NCBI RefSeq assembly: GCF_000758605.1
Contig: NZ_CP009282.1
Location: forward strand, 806,001-870,000
Length of the DNA stretch: 64,000 bases
Source of the DNA: Paenibacillus sp. FSL R5-0912
Lineage (GTDB): Bacteria > Bacillota > Bacilli > Paenibacillales > Paenibacillaceae
Reading direction: 5' to 3'
The notes beneath the pieces were generated by a model. The model had not been told where the DNA came from. It searched no databases and saw only the letters and a list, made by a program, of their open reading frames with translations. The position numbers and the translations under genes were made by a program. This document shows positions 1 through 7,045 of the stretch, one piece after another (position 1 is the stretch's first letter; every line of letters begins with the position of its first letter).

Positions 1-113
1 TACATACACTTGATGTCCTTGCCCTGCCACTGGGCAACAGACTGGATACAGTCATCTATACAGCTGCGCAGGGTAGGATAGGGCGTACTCTTAATGGGAG
101 CAATGTTCAGCAC
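1..113 (-). CDS. Partial CDS, possible BtrH-like acyltransferase N-terminus
   Basis: A reading frame begins at GTG (113-111), overlaps the last 23 bases of the AraC gene, and stays open to the window edge (37 residues seen). A GGAG lies about 10 bases before the GTG, inside the AraC gene, suggesting translational coupling. The visible part has Cys-Ile-Asp-Asp-Cys, then Gln-Trp-Gln-Gly-Lys-Asp. From memory this layout resembles the start of BtrH_N-type proteins, which carry an early catalytic-looking Cys; BtrH transfers an acyl side chain from a carrier protein in butirosin biosynthesis. With so few residues the family call is a guess. It matters because the divergent operon has a carrier protein and an ATP-grasp ligase. 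Confidence 0.4.
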   Translation of the reverse strand, partial: MLNIAPIKSTPYPTLRSCIDDCIQSVAQWQGKDIKCM

Positions 114-1011
114 TGCTCATCATCTCCTTCGCCGACACAAAGTGGCTCTGCAACCGGTTTCGATAAGAGGCAGGAGTCATACCGCTATATTCACGAAATA
201 GCCGGTAGAAATATTTCATGTCGTAAATTCCGACCTCCAGGGCAATGGACTGTATCCCAAGCTCTGTGAACATCAGCAGGAGGCAGCTATATTTCATGCG
301 GATTTCCTGGAGCATCTGGATATAGGACCTGCCGGTCTTAATTTTGAATAATCGCTGAAACTGGCGGGAGCTCACCGCAAACTGGCGGCTCATCTCCTTC
401 AGTGTGATTTTCTCTCTGAAATGACTGATCATATACAGGATGACGTCATGCAGCGGATCATAGTCCATCCCGGGCTGCTGAGCGAACGGAATGGCGGCTG
501 CGGGCAGTATGAGGTCTGCCAGTTCGAACAGCAACGGGTATAGCTGCTGTGGGTCCCCAAGGGAGCCGCAGCTCTGCATCTCATGCATACGGCGGAGTAC
601 TAAGGCCAGCTCCACGCTGCTCTCTCTATACCCGAACCATTGCTTCACCTCCAGAAGCTTCAGGAGCGGGAGCATCTCTTCTTCAGAAAAGGGTTCCGGC
701 AGCCCGCTGAGCATCCTGCCAAGCTCAGGCCTGAGCATACAATTGTAGATGAGGAGCGGCTCTGCACCGGTCAGATCCTGCGGCTGAAAGACATGGGAAA
801 CCCCGGGTGGTATAACTAACAAATCTCCTTGCATAACCTGCATTTTATCCTCATCCGCTTGGTGGATGCCTTCCCCCTGAACCACATAGGCGAGCTCTAC
901 AAAATCGTGCTGATGACGTACGGAAGTGACCGTTTCCTGAGTCAGGAGCATTTGTACCGGCGAACAGGAGTCAAATAGATATTCCCCAGTAAAGACCGGA
1001 AAAACTTCCAT
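91..1011 (-). CDS. AraC-family transcriptional regulator with cupin sensor
   Basis: A 306-residue regulator of usual AraC length. Residues about 20-90 form a cupin-like sensor (HQHDFVELAYVVQGEG, then GDLLVIPPGVSHVF), typical of small-molecule sensing. Residues about 195-290 hold the paired helix-turn-helix domain, with SRQFQRLFKIKTGRSY and the second-helix signature YDMKYFYRLFREYSGMTP. The ATG has a GGAGG eight bases upstream. The gene is transcribed away from the carrier-protein operon starting at 1169, and the intergenic space holds two near-identical direct repeats as expected for an AraC operator, so it is the likely pathway-specific regulator. Ligand unknown. A possible further gene overlaps its 3' end, which suggests an operon on this strand too. 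Confidence 0.9.
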   Translation of the reverse strand: MEVFPVFTGEYLFDSCSPVQMLLTQETVTSVRHQHDFVELAYVVQGEGIHQADEDKMQVMQGDLLVIPPGVSHVFQPQDLTGAEPLLIYNCMLRPELGRMLSGLPEPFSEEEMLPLLKLLEVKQWFGYRESSVELALVLRRMHEMQSCGSLGDPQQLYPLLFELADLILPAAAIPFAQQPGMDYDPLHDVILYMISHFREKITLKEMSRQFAVSSRQFQRLFKIKTGRSYIQMLQEIRMKYSCLLLMFTELGIQSIALEVGIYDMKYFYRLFREYSGMTPASYRNRLQSHFVSAKEMMSSAEHCSH

Positions 1012-1076
1012 AACACAAACCTCCGTTTCCTGCTTCCTTAAGATAGACTTCTGGAATCCATCCTAGTATATCTGAA

Positions 1077-1130
1077 TATTTTGGCGTATTCAACCATATA
1101 TTAACAATCTTTATTTTGGTATATTCATCC
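1077..1130. promoter_or_regulatory. Paired direct repeats, candidate AraC operator
   Basis: Two 19-base direct repeats, tattttggcgtattcaacc (1077-1095) and tattttggtatattcatcc (1112-1130), differ at only a few positions and are 35 bases apart start to start. Tandem direct half-sites are the usual binding pattern of AraC proteins. They lie between the divergent AraC gene and the carrier-protein gene, the second ending 38 bases before its ATG. No good -35/-10 pair is seen, which fits an activator-dependent promoter. Confidence 0.55.
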
Positions 1131-1168
1131 TATTAATTCCTAATTTGCATATTGAAAGGGGTATACAC

Positions 1169-1411
1169 ATGCAGCAAAAGGTTATTGAGATTATCGCGGA
1201 AATCAAGGAGGAGCCGGGCCTGCTTCAGACGCTGAGCGGAGCTTCCGATCTGACACTGGACGCCGCACTGGATTCGCTGCAAATCATCAACTTTATTCTG
1301 AGAATCGAAGACGAATTCGATGTCGAAGTAGACTTTGATACCTTTGATCTTGAGCATTTGAAATCGGTGGACCGCTTCTCCGCGTATGTCGAGGGGCTTG
1401 CTGTACGATGA
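1169..1411 (+). CDS. Acyl carrier protein
   Basis: An 80-residue protein of normal carrier-protein size. The phosphopantetheine attachment motif Asp-Ser-Leu is at residues 35-37 (LDSLQIINFILRIEDEF), followed by the acidic helix and the VEVDFDTFD segment typical of ACP helices II-III. The start is ATG 1169, with GAAAGGGG upstream; an upstream in-frame ATG at 1145 has no ribosome site. Its stop overlaps the next ATG (ATGA at 1408), so it is coupled to the ATP-grasp gene. A free-standing ACP beside an ATP-grasp enzyme, with no ketosynthase, points to carrier-bound amino acid or small acid chemistry like BtrI in butirosin biosynthesis rather than fatty acid synthesis. The cargo is unknown. Confidence 0.85.
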   Translation: MQQKVIEIIAEIKEEPGLLQTLSGASDLTLDAALDSLQIINFILRIEDEFDVEVDFDTFDLEHLKSVDRFSAYVEGLAVR

Positions 1412-2766
1412 AGAACGCTGTACATTGCGGCAGCCTGGAGTCGGAGCGATACTGGCGGGAGGAAGATCTGGCTGCTCTGCCATCCGTTCCTGATGCGAAG
1501 GCTCTGGCTATCGTGCAGGCCATGGATGAACTGCTGTTTGTCTTCTGCGGGAGCGGAGATATTCTATTAACCCGTCATGGGATGAACAAGGCTCAATATG
1601 ATTATCTGCAATCTCTCGATTATTCGTTCAAGACCAATATGAATCCGTTAACCCTGGCCGTGGAGGCATCTGGCACAGCACAGAACGTACTGAATACAAT
1701 GAATGCAATGAATGTATTCGAACTGCTGGGCAGGCTGAACCCCGGGCAGGAGCCGGACAGGTTAATACCGGAAGGAGCATGGCTTGAGCCCTTTGCCGTG
1801 CTTCCCGGAACGCATGAGGCGGTTAAGCGGTATAAGCTTCAGCCCGTTCTCCCGGATGAACAGACTGTGCGCAGAGTGAACACCAAAACCTACTCTGCTG
1901 CTATGCGGGACAGGCTGCTGCTGCCGAATATCGCTCTTGTCGTTGATAGCGTGGAAGAGCTGCTGCAATCCGGACAAGCGCTGCTGGAGAAGGGGGCTTT
2001 GCTGATCAAGGATGAGTATGGTGTATCCGGCAAAGGCAATCAGCTCGTGGACTCGGAGCGGATCTTGCGCCGGATTGCCGGGTACCTGGAATCCAGCCGG
2101 AACCAGGACAAACGAATAAAGTTTGTGCTCGAACCGCTGCTGGACCGGGAGACCGACTTCTCCTGCCAATTTCACATTGACCCGGAAGGCCGGATCTCGA
2201 TATTGTCCGTTCAGCAGCTGGTCAACCATGGCTTTGCCTTCGGAGAGTCTCATTCTCCGGAGCCGGCTCTGCTCGAAAGGCTGGACCGGGAGGACTATTG
2301 GGAGATCATGCACAGCATTGGGCGTGAGCTGTATGCAGACGGTTATTTCGGTGATGTATGCGTGGACTCCATGCTGCTGCGTGACGGAAGCCTCGCCCCT
2401 CTGGTCGAGATCAATGCCCGGAAGTCGATGAGTCTGATCAAGCATAATGTAGACCGCCAGCTCAAGCAGGAGGGAATGCATACCTGCCTGTTACAGGTGC
2501 CGCTGGCAACCATGGGCGAGGTTCATTATGCAGATCTGCTGGGGCGGCTTGAGCGGGAAGGCATATTATTTTCGCGGGGAGCGGGGGAAGGAGTGATTCC
2601 TTTGGCTTCGGGCACACTTCAGCCTCCTGACCCGTCCCGGTCTGCCGGTTCCACTAAGGGCAAGCTGTATGCAGCACTCGCTTACCGGGATGAAGACAGC
2701 AAGCACAGACTCACCCGCAAGCTGGACGAATCGCTTCTGCGCTCGGGCTACACTATACTGCGATAA
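1408..2766 (+). CDS. ATP-grasp ligase
   Basis: A 452-residue protein with ATP-grasp features: the flexible glycine-rich nucleotide loop with a preceding Lys (LIKDEYGVSGKGNQLV, residues 199-214) and the Mg-binding Glu-x-Asn (VEINARKS, residues 333-340). The N-terminal 150 residues look like the preATP-grasp part and are not otherwise recognisable. ATP-grasp enzymes activate a carboxylate as acyl phosphate and join it to an amine or thiol. Beside a dedicated ACP the natural inference is loading of an amino acid onto the carrier, or onto a carrier-bound amine, as BtrJ does with BtrI. Substrate cannot be read from sequence. It overlaps the ACP gene by four bases and is 16 bases before the glycosyltransferase start. 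Confidence 0.75.
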   Translation: MKNAVHCGSLESERYWREEDLAALPSVPDAKALAIVQAMDELLFVFCGSGDILLTRHGMNKAQYDYLQSLDYSFKTNMNPLTLAVEASGTAQNVLNTMNAMNVFELLGRLNPGQEPDRLIPEGAWLEPFAVLPGTHEAVKRYKLQPVLPDEQTVRRVNTKTYSAAMRDRLLLPNIALVVDSVEELLQSGQALLEKGALLIKDEYGVSGKGNQLVDSERILRRIAGYLESSRNQDKRIKFVLEPLLDRETDFSCQFHIDPEGRISILSVQQLVNHGFAFGESHSPEPALLERLDREDYWEIMHSIGRELYADGYFGDVCVDSMLLRDGSLAPLVEINARKSMSLIKHNVDRQLKQEGMHTCLLQVPLATMGEVHYADLLGRLEREGILFSRGAGEGVIPLASGTLQPPDPSRSAGSTKGKLYAALAYRDEDSKHRLTRKLDESLLRSGYTILR

Positions 2767-2782
2767 AGAAAGGGACCCTCCA

Positions 2783-3904
2783 ATGAATAACACCGTGACG
2801 ATTCTATGCTCTGGTTTCGGTCTGGGCTTCTATGTCCCCGGCCTGCTTCTGGAACGGAGACTTACCGCACTTGGCATCCAGGCGGAGATTGAGGTATTTG
2901 AAACACTCATGTCCGACAGCAAAAAACAGCAGACAGACAACAGCCGCAAAGCGTACCAGCAGAGCTTCGCCGTCGCCTTGACCTCGCAGAAAATACCGGG
3001 AGATATCCGGGGCAGCCTGGATGCTGCGGCCGTGGAACATTTATTACAGCAATGGAAGCAGCAAGAACGGCAGCGCTTCATTGTATTATCCGGGCACTGG
3101 GTTCATGTCATGGACCGGTACCGTGAACTGGCCGGCTTTCCTGTGGAGGCTGACCTGCTCTATATTGACGCCGATCTTTCGCCGTCATGGAAGAACCTCC
3201 GCAGGCTGAACCCCGGTTACGCGGAAGGCTACCGCGAAGTAAGCATGTATGATCCCGCAAAATGCGAAATTCTGTGCAGCATAGATGCCGGACTCGCGGA
3301 AGCACTGCCCGCTTCGGCCAGGAACGGGAGACTGGTTGTTCACGGCGGCGGCTGGGGAATTGGCACCTTCCGCGAGAAGTTTGATAGCCTGGAGTCGGCA
3401 GGGTATGAACTGGATATTGCCGCGTACAGTACTCAGGAGATTGGAGAGGCCGTTCATGGTAGACGTTATTATATGAACGATCCGGAGTGGCGGACCTGGA
3501 AGCGTGACAGCAGCGGGCAGTATACCTTCCCGCCTTTTGCCGGGGTAACTGTCAGCCAGGCAGACCACTTTCCGCCCTGCCATAACTACGAGGACGGGAT
3601 GTATGGCGTCATCCGGCAGGCATCCGCAGTCATCAGCAAGCCGGGAGGCGGCGCCCTGATTGATTCCCTGGCTTCGGGCACTCCGCTGGTGCTGCTGGAC
3701 CCCTTCGGACCGCATGAGAAGATTAACAGCGATCTGTGGGTAGAGCTTGGGTACGGCATCCGTTACGGGGAGTGGGCCGAGATGGGCTTTGAGCGTGAGG
3801 CGCTGCGGAAGCTGGCGGACAACCTCCAGTCAGTCAGGGGCCGTTATCCGGATTATGCGGCAAGCTATGCGGAGCAGCTATCCGCAGCAGAAGGGAGAAG
3901 CTAA
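2783..3904 (+). CDS. MurG/GT28-like glycosyltransferase
   Basis: A 373-residue protein, starting at ATG 2783 after AAAGAAAGGGA; a longer in-frame extension into the previous gene has no ribosome site. The N-terminal Rossmann half opens with ILCSGFGLGFYVPGLLLERR. The C-terminal nucleotide-sugar half has the family signature ISKPGGGALIDSLASGTPLV (residues 284-303) followed by FGPHEKINSDLWVELGYG, matching the MurG-type donor-binding site (PGG, E-x-x-N, downstream Gly). It should move a sugar from an NDP-sugar to the pathway product. It is not MurG itself, because the N-terminal half is divergent. Its stop TAA overlaps the next ATG by one base. Confidence 0.75.
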   Translation: MNNTVTILCSGFGLGFYVPGLLLERRLTALGIQAEIEVFETLMSDSKKQQTDNSRKAYQQSFAVALTSQKIPGDIRGSLDAAAVEHLLQQWKQQERQRFIVLSGHWVHVMDRYRELAGFPVEADLLYIDADLSPSWKNLRRLNPGYAEGYREVSMYDPAKCEILCSIDAGLAEALPASARNGRLVVHGGGWGIGTFREKFDSLESAGYELDIAAYSTQEIGEAVHGRRYYMNDPEWRTWKRDSSGQYTFPPFAGVTVSQADHFPPCHNYEDGMYGVIRQASAVISKPGGGALIDSLASGTPLVLLDPFGPHEKINSDLWVELGYGIRYGEWAEMGFEREALRKLADNLQSVRGRYPDYAASYAEQLSAAEGRS

Positions 3905-5097
3905 TGCAGCCTACCAGTAGAGTGAGCCTGGACGCCAAGTCCTTTGAGGCTCTGAAACGTACGATTAAGAATGTCGTGGTCCCGCACAGGGAACGCAAGC
4001 ATGATCCCGGCTTCCGGACGGTGATGCCGGAGATTATGTCGCTGAAGCTGACCAACCGCTGTAATCTCCGCTGCAAGCATTGCTACCAGTGGAATGAATC
4101 CGGCTATCATCATGATATGGACACTGCCGAGCAGAATCTCGATATGGATGTGGAGATGATCCGGAGGCTGCTCGAGGAGACGGATGAAGCGCAGTCCCGC
4201 CTGTATTTATGGGGCGGCGAGCCGCTGTTTCACCGGAATACCAAGCAGATTCTGGAGCTCCTGCAAGAGCATCCCCGGGACACCACGATCTGTACCAATG
4301 CCTATCTGATTCCTAAGTATGAAGAGGAGCTGTGTGCAATCTCTGACAACCTGGAGCTGCTGATTCCGATCGAGGGGTTCGAGGAGGAGCATGATTTGCT
4401 GCGCGGCAAAGGCTCCTTTCAGAAGGTGATCGACAGCGTCGAACGGCTGCTCGAGCTGCGCAGGCAAGGCCGCTTCCGCGGCCGGATCTCTGTGCACAAT
4501 GTAATTAATGACAATATGATCGGCCGATTGTATGAGCTGGTGGAGTTTTTTGAGCACAAGGGCGTCGACCTGGTACTGCTCTGCTTCCCGTGGTATATCT
4601 CTGCGGACACGAGCCTTGAAATGGACCGCTTCTACGATGAACACTTCCAGTGGCTGGCGGAGCTTCCGCCGGATCACCGGAGCAGCTGGCATGCCTTCAA
4701 ATACCATATCAAGCCGGAGAATGTCACCAGGCTGACCGAAGACCTGAAACGGATCAACAGCAACACTTGGCAGAATACCCGAATACGTTACCAGCCGGGG
4801 CTCGACTTTGATGAAATTGAGGATTTTGTGGCCGGCAAGCCTATGCTCTCCCGCAGTACGTCGAAATGTCTGGCGCTCAGTACTAGGGTGGATATTGCTC
4901 CGAACGGGATGGTGAGTGCGTGCAAATTTTTTGGCGAGCTGGCCATTGGCAATGTGAAGGAGCAACCGCTGACGGAAATATGGAATTCAGCCCGCTATGA
5001 CAGGCTGCGGCGGATTCTGGATGAAGGCTTGTCGCCGGCCTGCTCCAAATGCAATGTGCTGTACCTGAACACTTATGCTGCCCTGACACATGTATGA
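3904..5097 (+). CDS. Radical SAM protein with twitch-type auxiliary Fe-S domain
   Basis: A 397-residue enzyme. The radical SAM cluster is ligated by C53-x3-C57-x2-C60 (NRCNLRCKHCYQW), and WGGEPLF supplies the GGE SAM-binding motif. The C-terminus has four further Cys (322, 340, 380, 383) in a C-x17-C ... C-x2-C pattern with a Gly before the second Cys. That is the half-SPASM, twitch-like arrangement binding one auxiliary [4Fe-4S] cluster, as in BtrN and anaerobic sulfatase-maturase relatives; a full SPASM set is not present. Such enzymes often oxidise alcohols or modify peptides. No precursor peptide is seen nearby, so a sugar or cyclitol substrate is favoured. The start overlaps the glycosyltransferase stop (TAATG). 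Confidence 0.85.
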   Translation: MQPTSRVSLDAKSFEALKRTIKNVVVPHRERKHDPGFRTVMPEIMSLKLTNRCNLRCKHCYQWNESGYHHDMDTAEQNLDMDVEMIRRLLEETDEAQSRLYLWGGEPLFHRNTKQILELLQEHPRDTTICTNAYLIPKYEEELCAISDNLELLIPIEGFEEEHDLLRGKGSFQKVIDSVERLLELRRQGRFRGRISVHNVINDNMIGRLYELVEFFEHKGVDLVLLCFPWYISADTSLEMDRFYDEHFQWLAELPPDHRSSWHAFKYHIKPENVTRLTEDLKRINSNTWQNTRIRYQPGLDFDEIEDFVAGKPMLSRSTSKCLALSTRVDIAPNGMVSACKFFGELAIGNVKEQPLTEIWNSARYDRLRRILDEGLSPACSKCNVLYLNTYAALTHV

Positions 5098-6107
5098 AGA
5101 ACGGGTGTGATTCACCTGCCTATAGGCTCGGTATCCTGGGTGCCTCGAATATTGCTGTACCTGCCATGCTGGAGCCTGCGCGGGTTGTGGAGAAGGTGCG
5201 GATAGCCGCAATTGCCAACCGGACACGGGAAAAGGCAGTGACTCTGGCGGATGCTTACCAGATTCCTTATGTGGCGGGCAGTCTGGAGGAGCTGCTGGAG
5301 CTTGGTGATCTGGATGGGGTATATATTGCACTCAGCAATGACCTTCATGCAGAATGGGCAGTCCGGGCATTGGAGGCGGGGAAGCATGTATTGGTAGAGA
5401 AGCCGATATGCTTACATCCCGAAGAAGCTGAACGATTGCAGCTGGTACGGGAAAGCTCCGCCTCCCCGAAGCTCGCCGAAGGTCTGATGATAGCCTTCCA
5501 CCCCTGGCAGCAGGCTTTGAAATCCATAGTCGATTCCGGGCAATTCGGTCCGCTCCACAGGATCAGTACTAGAATATCCGTACCTGCCAGGGACAGATAT
5601 GCCGGGAATTACCGCAGTGTTAAGGCGAAAGGCGGCGGCGCTTTTGCCGATCTGGGCTGCTATTGGCTGCAGTTTCTGCAGACCCTTGTTGGTCTTCAGC
5701 CCAGAGAGATCCGGGCGCAGTCGGCTTTTGACGGGCCGGAGGGCTGTGATTGGACCTTTCAGGCGGCGCTGCAATATACGAACGGTCTGGAAGCCGAGTG
5801 CCTCACTTCCTTCGAGCTGCCTTTCCGGGCTTCGCATACGCTGTATTTCGAACATACGGTGCTGACGGTCCCGGATTTCTTCCGGCCGGTCAAAGGCTTC
5901 TACAAAATCAAAATACGGCATGACCGGCCGGACAACCGCAGCACCCTGTGCGAATTCGAGCCGATGAACTATTATGTGAACCAGCTTGAAGCTTTCACGG
6001 AGATAATGAGCGGCCAAAGGGCAGAAAGGCTGGAGGATACGTGGGAACGCGTACACCTTCAATCCCTGATCATGGCCGAGGCGCAGCAGCGCCGGGTCTG
6101 TCTATGA
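5094..6107 (+). CDS. Gfo/Idh/MocA-family oxidoreductase
   Basis: A 337-residue NAD(P)-dependent sugar or cyclitol dehydrogenase. The Rossmann start YRLGILGASNIAVPAML lies near residue 10 and the conserved EKP motif (HVLVEKPICLHPEEAERL) near residue 100; GGGAFADLGCYW matches the family's central G-x-x-x-D-x-G-x-H/Y region. The start is ATG 5094, overlapping the radical SAM stop (ATGA); an upstream in-frame ATG would need a 45-base overlap. It is the last gene of the operon, followed by a weak hairpin. Together with a radical SAM dehydrogenase candidate and a glycosyltransferase it suggests an oxidised or aminated sugar moiety. Substrate unknown. Confidence 0.85.
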   Translation: MKNGCDSPAYRLGILGASNIAVPAMLEPARVVEKVRIAAIANRTREKAVTLADAYQIPYVAGSLEELLELGDLDGVYIALSNDLHAEWAVRALEAGKHVLVEKPICLHPEEAERLQLVRESSASPKLAEGLMIAFHPWQQALKSIVDSGQFGPLHRISTRISVPARDRYAGNYRSVKAKGGGAFADLGCYWLQFLQTLVGLQPREIRAQSAFDGPEGCDWTFQAALQYTNGLEAECLTSFELPFRASHTLYFEHTVLTVPDFFRPVKGFYKIKIRHDRPDNRSTLCEFEPMNYYVNQLEAFTEIMSGQRAERLEDTWERVHLQSLIMAEAQQRRVCL

Positions 6108-6134
6108 AGCAATCTTCCAATAACCCAAACGTCA

Positions 6135-6170
6135 AAACAGCGATTCCCCATCAACGGAGAGTCGCTGTTT
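6135..6170. terminator. Weak bidirectional hairpin between convergent genes
   Basis: aaacagcga (6135-6143) pairs with tcgctgttt (6162-6170) between the convergent oxidoreductase and nucleotidyltransferase genes. The loop is long and the T tract is short on both strands, so efficiency is doubtful. Confidence 0.45.
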
Positions 6171-6174
6171 GTTG

Positions 6175-6963
6175 TTAACGGTCCTGCAAGGAAGGGGGCT
6201 GCTCTAACCAGGAGCGCTCGTTGTTGATCACATAAATCCCCAGCGCCTGCTCGAAGGTAAGGCCATGATTATAGAAAGCCAGCACCTTCGCGGCGAAGCG
6301 CATACTCTTATCTGCTCCGGGCGACTGCAGCAGCTCTGCAGCGAGCTTACGGAAGTCCTTCGGCTTAGCTTCTGCAGCATCAACGGCATCCAGCAGTCCC
6401 TTGTGGCTTGGAAAGAGCATGCGGTTATAAGCCAGGATCATTCGCCCGCTGAAGAAGACCAGGTTGCTGGCTGTGTGAGCGAGCAGGTAGGCGTCGTTCT
6501 TACGGGCCGCTTCTTTGGCGAAATAGAAAGCGTACAGGAAGATCTGGGCGCAATAGTCCCGCAGATTGCGTTCCCGGCTCTCTTCAGGGTAGAGCGCAAT
6601 TCGGGCGACCAGTTCACCCAGCTCCGGGATTCTGGAGAATAGAACGCTTGAACCGGTAAAAGCATACCTTGTCGGCTCGTTGCCCCGCCCCGCGGCAAGC
6701 TCCAGGAACCGGAGGTTGATCACCTTGATATCGGCGTATCCGCCTTCATAGGTACTGACTTCCCGGTCCACGTAGGACAGTCTATTCTTCCGGTCATACT
6801 CTGTGTAGGCTTCATCGGTGAATACCAGGTGAACATCCACATCCGAGGTCTCCTTGGCGGTTCCCTGGGCTACTGAACCACTGGTGATTACCGCCAGGCA
6901 GGAAGGATCCTTCTCCTGCTTCTCCACCAGCTTCGCCAGCGTCTGTCTATGGTGCGCATACAT
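6175..6963 (-). CDS. Nucleotidyltransferase-domain protein
   Basis: A 262-residue protein with the polymerase-beta-type nucleotidyltransferase signature near the N-terminus: GSVAQGTAKETSDVDVHLVF (residues about 28-47), giving the GS motif and the D-x-D metal ligands. The rest is helical and unassigned, resembling the C-terminal substrate-binding half of ANT-type or stand-alone nucleotidyltransferases. The start has GGGAGG about 11 bases upstream. The family includes aminoglycoside adenylyltransferases, but nothing here proves a drug substrate. Its position next to a possible aminosugar cluster makes self-protection an idea only. Confidence 0.75.
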   Translation of the reverse strand: MYAHHRQTLAKLVEKQEKDPSCLAVITSGSVAQGTAKETSDVDVHLVFTDEAYTEYDRKNRLSYVDREVSTYEGGYADIKVINLRFLELAAGRGNEPTRYAFTGSSVLFSRIPELGELVARIALYPEESRERNLRDYCAQIFLYAFYFAKEAARKNDAYLLAHTASNLVFFSGRMILAYNRMLFPSHKGLLDAVDAAEAKPKDFRKLAAELLQSPGADKSMRFAAKVLAFYNHGLTFEQALGIYVINNERSWLEQPPSLQDR

Positions 6964-7045
6964 CTTCTTTCATCCTCCCTTAACGTGCTCCTGCACATTA
7001 AGCGTAACCATTAGACGGCTCACCAGCTATGGTCAATTCAGACAT

